Of a stretch of 64,000 bases of DNA, positions 26,871-34,554 are shown one piece after another. The notes below the pieces were generated by a model. That model made no database searches and had not been told where the DNA came from. It saw nothing but the letters and a program-made list of their open reading frames with translations. Origin of the DNA: Dyella sp. AtDHG13 (lineage in GTDB: Bacteria; Pseudomonadota; Gammaproteobacteria; Xanthomonadales; Rhodanobacteraceae); NCBI RefSeq assembly GCF_003201105.1, contig NZ_QICJ01000002.1:434001-498000 (forward strand), given 5' to 3'. Numbering within the stretch: position 1 is the stretch's first letter; each line of letters begins with the position of its first letter. A program made the translations under genes and the position numbers.

Positions 26871-26898
26871 AAAAAGCCCCGCCGATTAGGGCGAGGCT
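26871..26898 (-). terminator. Leftward intrinsic terminator before the lysis genes
   Basis: Minus strand: AGCCTCGCC, loop CTAATC, GGCGGGGCT followed by TTTTCG; 9-bp stem with one G-U pair. It lies 16 bases before the endolysin start, at the border between early leftward and late genes, the place where a Q-type antiterminator would act. Confidence 0.8.
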
Positions 26899-26948
26899 TT
26901 GGCTTGGGGTCGAACTTCTACGCTGCCAGTTTTTCAGGCGTTTTGTAA

Positions 26949-27218
26949 TTACACAATAGGAACTTTTGGCAAAGGTATCCAATGCGTCGGTGTGCGATAC
27001 CCATCAAGTCGCTCCTGACCCACGGACGTCAGGGTATAGCTCCACCAGCCAACGTCTTCCATGGACCAGTCGCCAATTCCTTCCATTTCCCGGATCTCGC
27101 TCTCGCTCCGGTAGAAGGCCATATGGACGATCCACTGGGTTGCGCAGTCGAAGCCAACAATGATCTCGGTACCGTCGCGCGGCGCGGTTTCAATAGGCTG
27201 CCACCCTGAATTGCTCAT
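26949..27218 (-). CDS. DUF551-like protein (89 aa)
   Basis: Begins with GWQPIETAPRDGTEIIVGFD, the hallmark of DUF551 phage proteins, and ends in THWIPLPKVP as that family does. Overlaps the preceding gene (ATGA). Function unknown. Confidence 0.85.
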   Translation of the reverse strand: MSNSGWQPIETAPRDGTEIIVGFDCATQWIVHMAFYRSESEIREMEGIGDWSMEDVGWWSYTLTSVGQERLDGYRTPTHWIPLPKVPIV

Positions 27219-27697
27219 GCTTCCGATTCCATTTCGATGGGGTCAAGCTCGGGCGAGAACGGGATGCGGAGCCAGCCAGCGACGTGGATCCGCGCAGTGC
27301 GCAGGTGCTGGTAGTACCTGACGCGGCCAACGTTATCACCGATGCGGCGCAGTTTCTGGAGCTTGGACTCCATTGGCTGGCCTGGCGTCAGGTATTCGCA
27401 GCGAAGGATCTGCGCTGGCAGCCAGCCCTGTTCTTGCTTGGCCAGCGCCATCACGGCCTCCTGGACGTCGTCTGCAGCGGTCCAGACTGGCACGTGGCCC
27501 AGGCCCGTCGGTGCGCGACCGTGCCATTTCATCATCGACGCCAGGGGCGAGCCGCTCCCGCCGATGTCGCCATACCGGCCGCCACCATATTCTTTGCCCC
27601 ACTCGACCAGGCGGTCTTCAAGCGTCGATGCCCTGCGCATGCCATTCCCCCGTACCGTTTCGTTGATCGCGCAAACCGCCTCAGCGCTGGCTGCCAT
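27215..27697 (-). CDS. Possible late gene regulator / antiterminator-like protein (160 aa)
   Basis: Last sizeable gene before the terminator and lysis genes, the usual place of Q-type late regulators. ATG 27697 has a good GGAGAGG site. It contains LEDRLVEWGKEYGGGRYG, DDVQEAVMALAKQEQGW and LQKLRRIGDNVGRVRYYQHLRTARIHVAGWL, compatible with a DNA-binding helical protein, but no family is certain. Q-like function is inferred from position only. Confidence 0.7.
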   Translation of the reverse strand: MAASAEAVCAINETVRGNGMRRASTLEDRLVEWGKEYGGGRYGDIGGSGSPLASMMKWHGRAPTGLGHVPVWTAADDVQEAVMALAKQEQGWLPAQILRCEYLTPGQPMESKLQKLRRIGDNVGRVRYYQHLRTARIHVAGWLRIPFSPELDPIEMESEA

Positions 27698-27899
27698 CGA
27701 CCTCTCCCAAAACTCGGTCCGCCACGCGAATAGCCACCGGGATCAGATCCAGCGGCCCACGGTGCGCCTGATGGAGCTGGTCAGCCTCCCGCAGCGATTT
27801 GGCCGACGCATAGCTTGGGCAAATCTCCGACAGCGCCACATGACCATCGCGGTCGACCAGCGCCCAGGCCTTCGTCTCTTCGCCTAGTTTGATGTGCAT
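27681..27899 (-). CDS. Hypothetical protein (72 aa)
   Basis: Overlaps both neighbours (16-17 bases), as expected in this compact operon. Starts MHIKLGEETKAWALVDRDGHVALSEICPSY. No recognisable domain. Confidence 0.7.
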   Translation of the reverse strand: MHIKLGEETKAWALVDRDGHVALSEICPSYASAKSLREADQLHQAHRGPLDLIPVAIRVADRVLGEVDGSQR

Positions 27900-28348
27900 G
27901 CAAGCTCCCGAATGGCAATAAGTTGGTTCTGAAGGGTCAGCAGCGCGTCGTCGGAGCCGTACTTCCCCCGAAACGCCATCTTTTGCAGCTTGTAGCTCGG
28001 CCCGAAGAACTTCTCGGCCTGCTGAATCGTTCCAGCGAATGGCGGATGACCCTGGTGGTGCCAGCCGCAGAGGCCAATCGTGAAGTCATGGCCGCGGCGC
28101 TTTCCGCCATGAAAACCGCCTTGGTTGAGGTGATGGACTTCAGTCGGCAGCACAATCCGAATGCCATCCATGAGGCAGGCAATACAACCGATGGCCTTGA
28201 TGTGTTCGAACCGGCGCTCCTGCTCGGCGGTAGGCCTACCGGTACTGCGCCCCTGCTTGAGGCGGCGCACGCTGGCCTTGATGGTCACGGCCTTCTTTGG
28301 GCTGCTATGGCGCAGCGGTGTCTTTCGCTTGAGAGGCGTCTGCTTCAT
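27884..28348 (-). CDS. Ref-family RecA-dependent nuclease-like protein (154 aa)
   Basis: Resembles phage P1 Ref: a basic N-terminus (MKQTPLKRKTPLRHSSPKK), an IKAIGCIACLMDG Cys pair, then TEVHHLNQGG...HDFTIGLCGWHHQG, an HNH-like metal site. Ref cuts DNA within RecA-made D-loops. ATG 28348 overlaps the RusA-like stop (ATGA), so two recombination nucleases are coupled. Confidence 0.85.
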   Translation of the reverse strand: MKQTPLKRKTPLRHSSPKKAVTIKASVRRLKQGRSTGRPTAEQERRFEHIKAIGCIACLMDGIRIVLPTEVHHLNQGGFHGGKRRGHDFTIGLCGWHHQGHPPFAGTIQQAEKFFGPSYKLQKMAFRGKYGSDDALLTLQNQLIAIRELACTSN

Positions 28349-28812
28349 GTGAGCACTGGCGTAATGGTGATGCGCGTCCGCTTCAGGCTGCTCTTCACGT
28401 GGAGCACCTTCAGGTCGGTCACGCAGTCGTCGTTGTCGTCCTCGATGAAACCGAGGCCATAGGGATGGCGCTTGCTGAGCGGCTGCAGCGCGTCCAGCAC
28501 CGGTTTCACACCGCCGTAGCGGCCGTCGCGGTCGGGGTTCTTGGGGCTGTAGCGCTCGATGGTGATGGTGCACTTGGCCAGCGGCGTGGCTGGCCGGCGC
28601 TGGCATGCCAGCGCGATCAGGGTGGCGAATTCCCGGCCGAGCTTCTGGCGCTGCGACCAGTGCAGGCGCTGCCACACGTTCATGGTGGGCGTGCGCGCCT
28701 CGATGACGATCACGATGGGCGCGGTACCGTCGCGCTCGCGCTGGGCGGCCAGCAGGTCGCGCATGCGGGAAGGGAGCGCCGCTTCGCTGGTGAAGCGCAG
28801 GCCGTTACCCAT
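28345..28812 (-). CDS. RusA-like Holliday junction resolvase (155 aa)
   Basis: C-terminal part carries the RusA pattern: NPDRDGRYGGVKPVLDALQ followed by GLGFIEDDNDDCVTDLKVLHVKS, with the acidic residues that bind metal. RusA dimers resolve four-way junctions during phage recombination. The N-terminal 40 residues are not conserved. Confidence 0.82.
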   Translation of the reverse strand: MGNGLRFTSEAALPSRMRDLLAAQRERDGTAPIVIVIEARTPTMNVWQRLHWSQRQKLGREFATLIALACQRRPATPLAKCTITIERYSPKNPDRDGRYGGVKPVLDALQPLSKRHPYGLGFIEDDNDDCVTDLKVLHVKSSLKRTRITITPVLT

Positions 28813-29056
28813 TCTTCGGACCTCCAGCCATGGCGTCAGCCAGCGCGCGGATGCGCTCCATGCGGGCCTTCTCCGCCGCGGATGGCTCCGAGGCGGCCGG
28901 CGCCGGCTTATCCTGCTCGGCCAGGTACTTCTCCCGTTCGCACTCGCGGCAGAAGTCGCAGGTCGGGAACGAGCGGTTGTGCTTGCTGCAGAACGACGAG
29001 TAGCGGCCGTATGGCTTGGCGCTCGTCCGATCTGAATGGAATCGCTTATGGCGCAT
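28805..29056 (-). CDS. Small Cys-rich, zinc-finger-like protein (83 aa)
   Basis: Contains FCSKHNRSFPTCDFCRECE, four Cys with a His, likely a zinc ribbon, then an Ala/Glu-rich helix. Overlaps both neighbours. Function unknown. Confidence 0.72.
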   Translation of the reverse strand: MRHKRFHSDRTSAKPYGRYSSFCSKHNRSFPTCDFCRECEREKYLAEQDKPAPAASEPSAAEKARMERIRALADAMAGGPKNG

Positions 29057-29546
29057 GGGCACCCCTGCGCTTCAGCTCTGCCAGTCGCTCGCCGATGTCT
29101 TCCAGCACGTGGCGCGGTTCGAAGGTCTTGAGGCGACCGGTGCGGTACACACCAACCAGGCTCGGCCCATGGACCTTCAACGAGCGGTCGTAGCCGCTAT
29201 CGGTCTGCATGGCGATAGAGGCAGTCAGGTCCACATTGATGAAGAGCGCCACCTCCCCATGCTCAACCAGGACGTCGCCGAGCAGGCGCGCCATCACGGG
29301 CATCTTGGCGTCGGTCACCGGGCCGAGCGACACCAGCTCGCCGGTGCCGAGCGAATAGAGATTCTGCTTGCGACCACTGCGGCGCGGCGACGCGAGCTTG
29401 GTCACGCATACGGCCCCATCCCTCTCCAGCTTGGTCATGGCCGAATAGACGGTGAAGTAGCTGACCGCCAACATGGTGGCCAGCTGCTCGATCGTCGCGG
29501 CGCCCAGCTCCAGCGCCTGGAGGATCCGCTCACCGGTGCTCAGCAC
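29046..29546 (-). CDS. Winged-helix DNA-binding protein (166 aa)
   Basis: The first 60 residues form a winged helix (GERILQALELGAATIEQLATMLAVSYFTVYSAMTKLERDGAVCV). The rest (GPVTDAKMPVMARLLGDVL...) is unassigned. GTG 29546 overlaps the stop of the loader gene. Could regulate early phage genes or act in replication. Confidence 0.75.
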   Translation of the reverse strand: MLSTGERILQALELGAATIEQLATMLAVSYFTVYSAMTKLERDGAVCVTKLASPRRSGRKQNLYSLGTGELVSLGPVTDAKMPVMARLLGDVLVEHGEVALFINVDLTASIAMQTDSGYDRSLKVHGPSLVGVYRTGRLKTFEPRHVLEDIGERLAELKRRGAHAP

Positions 29547-30370
29547 AGCTCCCCCTGCCGCCGGCCGCGGAAGCTCGCCCAGTTGAACGGCACGATGATG
29601 GCGCACTCGCGGAAGCGGTCCATGACGCGCTCGCCCAGGGTCTTCTCCATCTGCTCCGGCGTCAGGTTCGACACCAGCAGCATCGGGCGCCCGGCCTGGT
29701 AGCGGCCGTTGATGATTTCGAACAGCGTGCGCAGCTCGTAGTCCGAACCGCTCTGCGCGCCGATCTCGTCCAGGATCAGCAGATCGGGGTCGAGCAGGTC
29801 CTTGATGACCTGGCGCTCGCTCTTGGCCGAGCCGTCGCGGAACGATTCACGCACCAGCCCGACGATCTGCGGCACGGTGCCGTACACGACCGTACCGCCG
29901 TGGCTGGCCATCACGTCGTTGCCGATGGCGCACGCCAGGTGCGTCTTGCCGGTGCCGGGCTTGCCGCAGAACACGAGCGAGCCCCCTTTCATGCGCTGGG
30001 TCGCCCAGGTCTTCAGGTAGGTTTCGCAGATGCGCCTGGCGTAATGCTCGCCCTGGAATTCGGTTCGATAGGCGTCGATCGAGGCGTCCGCGTACTTCGC
30101 CGGGATGGCCGCCGCGGTGATCAGACCCTTCAGCTTCTCGCTGCGCAGGCGATGCTGTGAGCGCTCCCGGAACTGCTCGGACTTGGCGTGCGATTCGCGG
30201 ATGCACAGCTGGCAGCCCGTTTCGATCTTGCCCATGTCGAACGGGGCATCGATCAGGCGCGACTGGTACGGGCCGTGGTGCTCGCACTCGCGCATCACGA
30301 ACTGCTCACCCGACGCCGGCAGCGGCTTCTCGGAATTCGGCGGGAAGGTGTTCGACTGGAGTTCCGACAT
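29540..30370 (-). CDS. DnaC-like helicase loader (276 aa)
   Basis: AAA+ ATPase that loads host DnaB at the phage origin. Walker A FCGKPGTGKTHLA, Walker B DLLILDEIGAQ, sensor LVSNLTPEQM and arginine-finger region LGERVMDRFREC. The N-terminal region has a Cys/His cluster (CEHHGPY, GCQLC). Overlaps the replication gene by 65 bases; the pair works like lambda O and P. Confidence 0.93.
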   Translation of the reverse strand: MSELQSNTFPPNSEKPLPASGEQFVMRECEHHGPYQSRLIDAPFDMGKIETGCQLCIRESHAKSEQFRERSQHRLRSEKLKGLITAAAIPAKYADASIDAYRTEFQGEHYARRICETYLKTWATQRMKGGSLVFCGKPGTGKTHLACAIGNDVMASHGGTVVYGTVPQIVGLVRESFRDGSAKSERQVIKDLLDPDLLILDEIGAQSGSDYELRTLFEIINGRYQAGRPMLLVSNLTPEQMEKTLGERVMDRFRECAIIVPFNWASFRGRRQGELC

Positions 30371-31121
30371 AGTCCTGGTCCTTGAAGGAGGCATTGACGG
30401 GAGGGATGGCTGTGTTGGTCGTGCCGGGGGCTTCACGCTGGGCGTCATCGGCGCCGTTGCGAACGATGCTCAGGGCGTAGGCCAGGTGCGGCTTCTTCCG
30501 GTGCACCGCCAGCGCGCCGGCCTTGGCGAAGACCTCGACCGGGTGCAGCGCCGACAGCTCGAGCAGGTCGGGATGGGACAGGTCCATCCGGGCGGCCGGG
30601 ATGCCGGCGGCGATCAGCGCTTTGGCAGCCAGCACGTGCGCCTTCACCTCGGGCACCGTGTCGGGCGTGCTCGCGATCGCGCTTGGATGGGAGTGGGGGT
30701 TACTTGAGGGATAAGTGATGGTTATGGGGGAACGTGGTTCGGGGGTCCCCGAACCCGGTTCGGGGGTGGGGTGAACGTCGTTCGGGGGTGAACCACGTTC
30801 GGGGGTGAACGTGGTTCGGGGCTGGGGTGAACCATGTTCGGGGTGAACGTCGTTCGGGGTGAACCACGTTCGGGGGTCGGTGATGCGGTAGATGGTCGAT
30901 CTACCCTTCCGGAAGTCCCGTTCGAGGTACCCGTGGGCGATCAATGCCACCAGCTGTTTCTGCACGCCGCGGTCGCTCATCGAGCACCGCTCCATGAGCA
31001 TGGGAATGGACGGAAAGCACTCGCGCGCTTCGTCGGCGAAGTCGGCCAGCGCCACCAGCACGAACTTCTCGGCGGCGGACAGCTGCGCCTTCCATGCGGC
31101 GTTCAGGAGCGTGTTGCTCAC
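30306..31121 (-). CDS. Replication initiator with internal iterons (271 aa)
   Basis: The N-terminal 90 residues form a helix-turn-helix primosomal domain (LLNAAWKAQLSAAEKFVLVALADFADEARECFPSIPMLMERCSMS). Residues ~87-135 are a repetitive Thr/Pro/Gly linker encoded by the iterons at 30730-30871. The C-terminal helical part probably contacts the DnaC-like loader. Lambda O has the same plan, with the origin inside the gene. GTG 31121 overlaps the previous stop. Confidence 0.88.
   Translation of the reverse strand: MSNTLLNAAWKAQLSAAEKFVLVALADFADEARECFPSIPMLMERCSMSDRGVQKQLVALIAHGYLERDFRKGRSTIYRITDPRTWFTPNDVHPEHGSPQPRTTFTPERGSPPNDVHPTPEPGSGTPEPRSPITITYPSSNPHSHPSAIASTPDTVPEVKAHVLAAKALIAAGIPAARMDLSHPDLLELSALHPVEVFAKAGALAVHRKKPHLAYALSIVRNGADDAQREAPGTTNTAIPPVNASFKDQDYVGTPVEHLPAEFREAAAGVG
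30730..30871 (-). other. Probable phage replication origin: eight iterons
   Basis: Eight copies of GAAC-N3-GTTC, each followed by GGGG, start at 30730, 30751, 30773, 30790, 30807, 30829, 30845 and 30861. Each is a small palindrome with 16-22 base spacing, inside the replication gene. The arrangement parallels the lambda ori within O; binding by the encoded initiator is inferred. Confidence 0.82.
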
Positions 31122-31342
31122 CGGGGCTCACCCCTCCCCGGGACTGCACGTTGGCCGCAGCCCTCGGTACCAACCGACTGCCAACCCGTGCTTTCAACCA
31201 CCTTGCCGCCGCCGAAGATGAGCGAAGCGTGCACGCCGGCAAGGAAGCAATCCTTTGCCTGCTGTGGCGTCATGCCGTGGTCCACGGCATAGTTCCTGAT
31301 GCTCCTGACCGCGTCGTCGAGCGATAGCTCGCAGGTACCCAT
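31118..31342 (-). CDS. Hypothetical early protein (74 aa)
   Basis: Starts one base after the cro stop and overlaps the replication gene (GTGA). Contains LSLDDAVRSIRNYAVDHGMTPQQAKDCFLAGVHASL. Possibly a small regulator; not recognised. Confidence 0.7.
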   Translation of the reverse strand: MGTCELSLDDAVRSIRNYAVDHGMTPQQAKDCFLAGVHASLIFGGGKVVESTGWQSVGTEGCGQRAVPGRGEPR

Positions 31343-31343
31343 T

Positions 31344-31553
31344 TCAGGACGCCTCCGCCCTGGCCGTGGGCGGTGGCGTGCCGACCAGCTGCAGGATGGC
31401 AACGCCGGTGTTGTAGCTAACCGCGTGTTTTCCAGCCTTCACGCGGTTGATCGTGCTCTGGTTGCACCCGACCTCGTTGGCGATCTGGAGCTCAGTCCAG
31501 CCGGCTTCCCGGAGGGCCTTCACTGCTACTTGCAATTCGTTGAGCTGGTCCAT
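31344..31553 (-). CDS. Cro-like repressor, probably leaderless (69 aa)
   Basis: Helix-turn-helix protein (LREAGWTELQIANEVGCNQSTINRVKAGKHAVS), divergent from cI. The frame opens at 31580, but the promoter -10 box at 31562-31567 places transcription start near 31555, so ATG 31553 (MDQLNELQ) is the likely, nearly leaderless start. It should control the lysis-lysogeny switch and early leftward genes. Confidence 0.82.
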   Translation of the reverse strand: MDQLNELQVAVKALREAGWTELQIANEVGCNQSTINRVKAGKHAVSYNTGVAILQLVGTPPPTARAEAS

Positions 31554-31561
31554 AGACTGCG

Positions 31562-31590
31562 AATCTATGCACACTTGCATAACTCGTCAA
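31562..31590 (-). promoter_or_regulatory. Leftward early promoter for cro
   Basis: Minus strand TTGACG (31590-31585), 17-base spacer, TAGATT (31567-31562). The first operator (31566-31581) covers the spacer and -10, so bound repressor would block RNA polymerase. Confidence 0.8.
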
Positions 31591-31627
31591 GCGTTTTTTG
31601 CATACCCGCTTCGTGCAAATTTGCATG
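31566..31627. promoter_or_regulatory. Three-site operator between cI and cro
   Basis: Three 16-bp sites of the form TGCA-N4-TGCA start at 31566 (TATGCACACTTGCATA), 31589 (AAGCGTTTTTTGCATA, one weak half) and 31612 (CGTGCAAATTTGCATG). Centres are exactly 23 bases apart, resembling lambda OR1-3. The third site runs up to the cI start region. Confidence 0.8.
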
Positions 31628-31639
31628 AACATGGGGGGT

Positions 31640-32326
31640 ATGAGCTATCTGCAATCGAATCTGAGGAACTTCATCGCCGCCAGAAAGACATCGCAGAACG
31701 CGGTGGCGCTTGAGGCTGGCATTTCCCAAAGCACGCTTAACAGGATCATGGCCCCCGGCGGCACGCGCTTTGCGCGCGACGACACTGTCGAGGCTCTGGC
31801 CGTGTGCCTCCATGTCAGTTCCCACGATTTGAAATACGTCGACCTGTTCGCCGAGGGCGGTGAAGTATTGCCGAGCTCGGCCGATACCGATTCTCAGGCG
31901 ACCGGTCCTGGCGTTCGAATCCTCGCAGCCACGGAGTTTCCTCGAGGCTCTGCGTCTCGACTTAGCCCCATTGGCATGGCTCAGAACGTCATGGTGTCGC
32001 GAGCCTGGCTTTCGCTCCAGACGGACGCGCCAGCGAAGAACGTTCGGTATGCGTTCGCCATCGATGACTCCATGCAGGGAGAGATCGAAAAAGGCGATAC
32101 GGTTTTCATCGACACGTCGGTGCAGACTGTCGAGACCGAGGGCGTTTATGCCTTCACGTACTTCAATGTGCCTCATATCAAGCACGGCCAGGTGCTTGGT
32201 GAGAACAGCCTTAGATTCACGGGGACAAGGCCGTCGTTGAACTCGATTCCGGTTGAGGGGGATCAGCTCAAAGGTCTTGTGATCATAGGGAAAGTTTTCG
32301 CCTCGCTGAGCACAAAGCGCTTTTAG
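31640..32326 (+). CDS. cI: CI-type repressor with S24 autopeptidase domain (228 aa)
   Basis: Residues 1-65 are an HTH domain (QNAVALEAGISQSTLNRIM); residues ~90-228 are a LexA/CI-like S24 domain with nucleophile Ser144 in IDDSMQGEIEKGD and Lys181 in PHIKHGQ. It should hold lysogeny and self-cleave after RecA activation. Three in-frame ATGs lie at 31625, 31631 and 31640; the last is taken as it starts the conserved part, but the first may be used on a leaderless transcript. The MASE1 gene follows 11 bases later. Confidence 0.92.
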   Translation: MSYLQSNLRNFIAARKTSQNAVALEAGISQSTLNRIMAPGGTRFARDDTVEALAVCLHVSSHDLKYVDLFAEGGEVLPSSADTDSQATGPGVRILAATEFPRGSASRLSPIGMAQNVMVSRAWLSLQTDAPAKNVRYAFAIDDSMQGEIEKGDTVFIDTSVQTVETEGVYAFTYFNVPHIKHGQVLGENSLRFTGTRPSLNSIPVEGDQLKGLVIIGKVFASLSTKRF

Positions 32327-32337
32327 CGCGCGCTGCG

Positions 32338-33981
32338 ATGAGCGGAGGGGATTCGGAAGGGCGTATGCGTTTTAAGGAGATTGGCCTGTTTGCCGGGCTC
32401 GGTTGTGCATACGGTTTCTTGTTCTGGGGGCTTCGTACTGTCACTCCGCTCGACTTCAATCTAGCCATTGGCCTGCGTTTCGCAGCGCTGATGCTGCTCC
32501 CTCGCCGCCTATGGCCTGTGCTTCTGGCCGGTGAATGGGCGGCGATCCTGAAATGGGCGACGGACGACGACTTCTCCAGTCACCTGTCCCGCCTTTGGGT
32601 TGTAGTTGGCACGTTCTTCCCGTTCTTCGGCGGCTGGGCGCCGGTGACGTTTCTGCGCCGCAAGATCCCCGACATGGATCTGAGCCGCCCAGGCCATATG
32701 GGAGCGTTCCTCGGGGCAGCGTTCGCCGGCGCGCTATGCAGCGCGGCCATCAGCCTAATCTCCGTGCTCGCTATGGGCGTGTCGGAAAAGGAAGTGGGCT
32801 ATCCCCTTCCCACCCTCTACCTCATGTACCTGACGGGTGCTTTCCTGGGCATCATCACCGTCGCGCCATTCGTGCGCGCCGTGGCGCGCTGGTGGATCGA
32901 ACGCAGATATATTTCCAGCGCCACGTATGGCTGGCCGTTCGGCGCCGCCGCGATCTATCTGCTCTGTGGCCTTATCGCCCTGCGCCACATCCATGGCGAC
33001 TGGCTTACCGTGGGTCGCTGCCTCTTGTTCGCGCCCCTCATAGTGATGCCGATCTTGCGTGGCTGGCCCGGAGCCGCCGTCGCCGGCCTAGCCTGCAGTG
33101 CCGCCGTCCACCTGACCCAGCGGACCGACCTGGAACATGATCTGCTTGCCATCCAGGACGTCGCCGCCGTGGCCACCGCTGGCGCGCTGATCATTGGCGC
33201 GTACATCAGCATCCAGAAGGTTCGCGACGCCATTGCGATCGAGCGAGAGATCAAGCTCAACAAGATGGTGCGCCGCCTCACCTCGTCCGTGGAGAGCCAG
33301 TTCCGCTATAGCGCCTCGATCATCGAGGCCATCCGCAACTACATGCACGAGACGGAGATCAAGGTGGCGAACGGTGGCGATCGCGCGGACATGACGGCCG
33401 AATACTGGCGCCTGATGTCCTTCATCCGTACCGACCTGCGCCTGCTGCAGGAAGTGTTCCACCCTGACCTATTGGACGTGTACGGCATGGGTCCGGCCAT
33501 CGCCTCTGGGCCCATCCATAACGCGCTGCTCCACGCTGATGTGGCGTACGACCATCACATCCCGGAGAACACGAGCAAGCTCTCGCGCCAGCTCCAGATG
33601 TCCATCTACCGACTGGCGTACGAGAGTGTCTCGTTGATCCTCAATTCCCGCACGCCGGAAAGAATCATGCTCCGCGTGCGCACCGGCAGGTCGCAGAATG
33701 GCCGGGCCTATGCCGCCCTGACTGTGCGCTCGTATATCTCGGTGAAGGGAAAGGGGCGCCCTGCCACGCCAATGCAGAGCACGGGCCTCGGTATAGAAGG
33801 CATCTGCATGCTTGCCGAGAGCTTCTCAGGTCAAGCCAGGTACAACATCGAGGCCGAGAGGATGACCATGGTGCTGTTCGATGATCCGGCCGTGGACATC
33901 GACAACATCCACGGCCGGTCACATGTTTCGGTGCTACTACCGCGCATTCGTGATCAGGACAAATACGCCGTCAACTGCTGA
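32338..33981 (+). CDS. MASE1 membrane sensor with degenerate histidine kinase domain (547 aa)
   Basis: Eleven bases after cI, so probably made from the lysogenic transcript. The first ~280 residues are a MASE1-type region with about eight membrane helices (WVVVGTFFPFFGGWAPVTF, LYLMYLTGAFLGIITVAPFV). The cytoplasmic part follows the NarL-type kinase plan, but the H-box His is missing (SQFRYSASIIEAIRNYMHE), the N-box is replaced (MSIYRLAYESVSLILNS) and only a G2-like STGLGIEGICMLAE remains. It is therefore likely a pseudokinase that binds ligand or a host kinase. A start at 32365 is also possible. Cell-envelope signalling by a prophage is unusual. Confidence 0.85.
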   Translation: MSGGDSEGRMRFKEIGLFAGLGCAYGFLFWGLRTVTPLDFNLAIGLRFAALMLLPRRLWPVLLAGEWAAILKWATDDDFSSHLSRLWVVVGTFFPFFGGWAPVTFLRRKIPDMDLSRPGHMGAFLGAAFAGALCSAAISLISVLAMGVSEKEVGYPLPTLYLMYLTGAFLGIITVAPFVRAVARWWIERRYISSATYGWPFGAAAIYLLCGLIALRHIHGDWLTVGRCLLFAPLIVMPILRGWPGAAVAGLACSAAVHLTQRTDLEHDLLAIQDVAAVATAGALIIGAYISIQKVRDAIAIEREIKLNKMVRRLTSSVESQFRYSASIIEAIRNYMHETEIKVANGGDRADMTAEYWRLMSFIRTDLRLLQEVFHPDLLDVYGMGPAIASGPIHNALLHADVAYDHHIPENTSKLSRQLQMSIYRLAYESVSLILNSRTPERIMLRVRTGRSQNGRAYAALTVRSYISVKGKGRPATPMQSTGLGIEGICMLAESFSGQARYNIEAERMTMVLFDDPAVDIDNIHGRSHVSVLLPRIRDQDKYAVNC

Positions 33982-33983
33982 AC

Positions 33984-34424
33984 TTACTGCGCGTTGATCT
34001 TGCCGCAGTCGGGAACGCTGGTGCATCCGCTCGCCGCCGACGCAGCCATTGGCGTGGCCGTCAGGCCTTGGGGCGAAGCGGTCACCAGCGTATTCGCATC
34101 CGAATAGACCACCGTTCCGGTCGTCGGCGCCGCCGATGCGGCCTGCACCTCTCCGGTGCCAAGCGGCAGCGGGATCACGACGCCGGGCGCCGCAGCCACA
34201 CCGCCGCGCACCACGCCGTTGAGGTCGTTCACCTGGACGTACTTCAGCCCGTTGAGCGAGAACACGTACACGTGCCAGCTCGGGCTCTGGCTGACGTCCT
34301 GCGCGTTCGGCCACGCCTGGCCCATGCCGGTCGCCGGCGCCGCGGTCTGTGCCACTACCGCGCCCGCCGCGGTCATCGCCACGACGGCCATCAGTGCGAT
34401 GCAAAGCAACTTCTTGAAAACCAT
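33984..34424 (-). CDS. Secreted hypothetical protein (146 aa)
   Basis: Clear Sec signal peptide (MVFKKLLCIALMAVVAMTAAGAVVAQ). ATG 34424 has an AGAAGGAG site. The mature part is rich in Ala/Thr/Val, with two Cys near the C-terminus (SGCTSVPDCGK). It is convergent with the MASE1 gene (3-base gap) and sits in the lysogenic conversion region. No function recognised. Confidence 0.8.
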   Translation of the reverse strand: MVFKKLLCIALMAVVAMTAAGAVVAQTAAPATGMGQAWPNAQDVSQSPSWHVYVFSLNGLKYVQVNDLNGVVRGGVAAAPGVVIPLPLGTGEVQAASAAPTTGTVVYSDANTLVTASPQGLTATPMAASAASGCTSVPDCGKINAQ

Positions 34425-34554
34425 ATTCCGCTCCTTCTGAAGGGGTACAGCAAAGCCGAATGCCGCGCGGCAACTGGAACACTTTGCGTCGCCAATTTCA
34501 TGAACGCAAACTGAACACTTAACCCGGCGCAAGCAATTTCATCCGCATTTGCAT

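Noticed and set aside
30730-30871. Repeat cluster considered as a CRISPR array
   Set aside because: Repeats are only 11-15 bases with 1-11 base gaps and lie in an open coding frame; iterons explain them.
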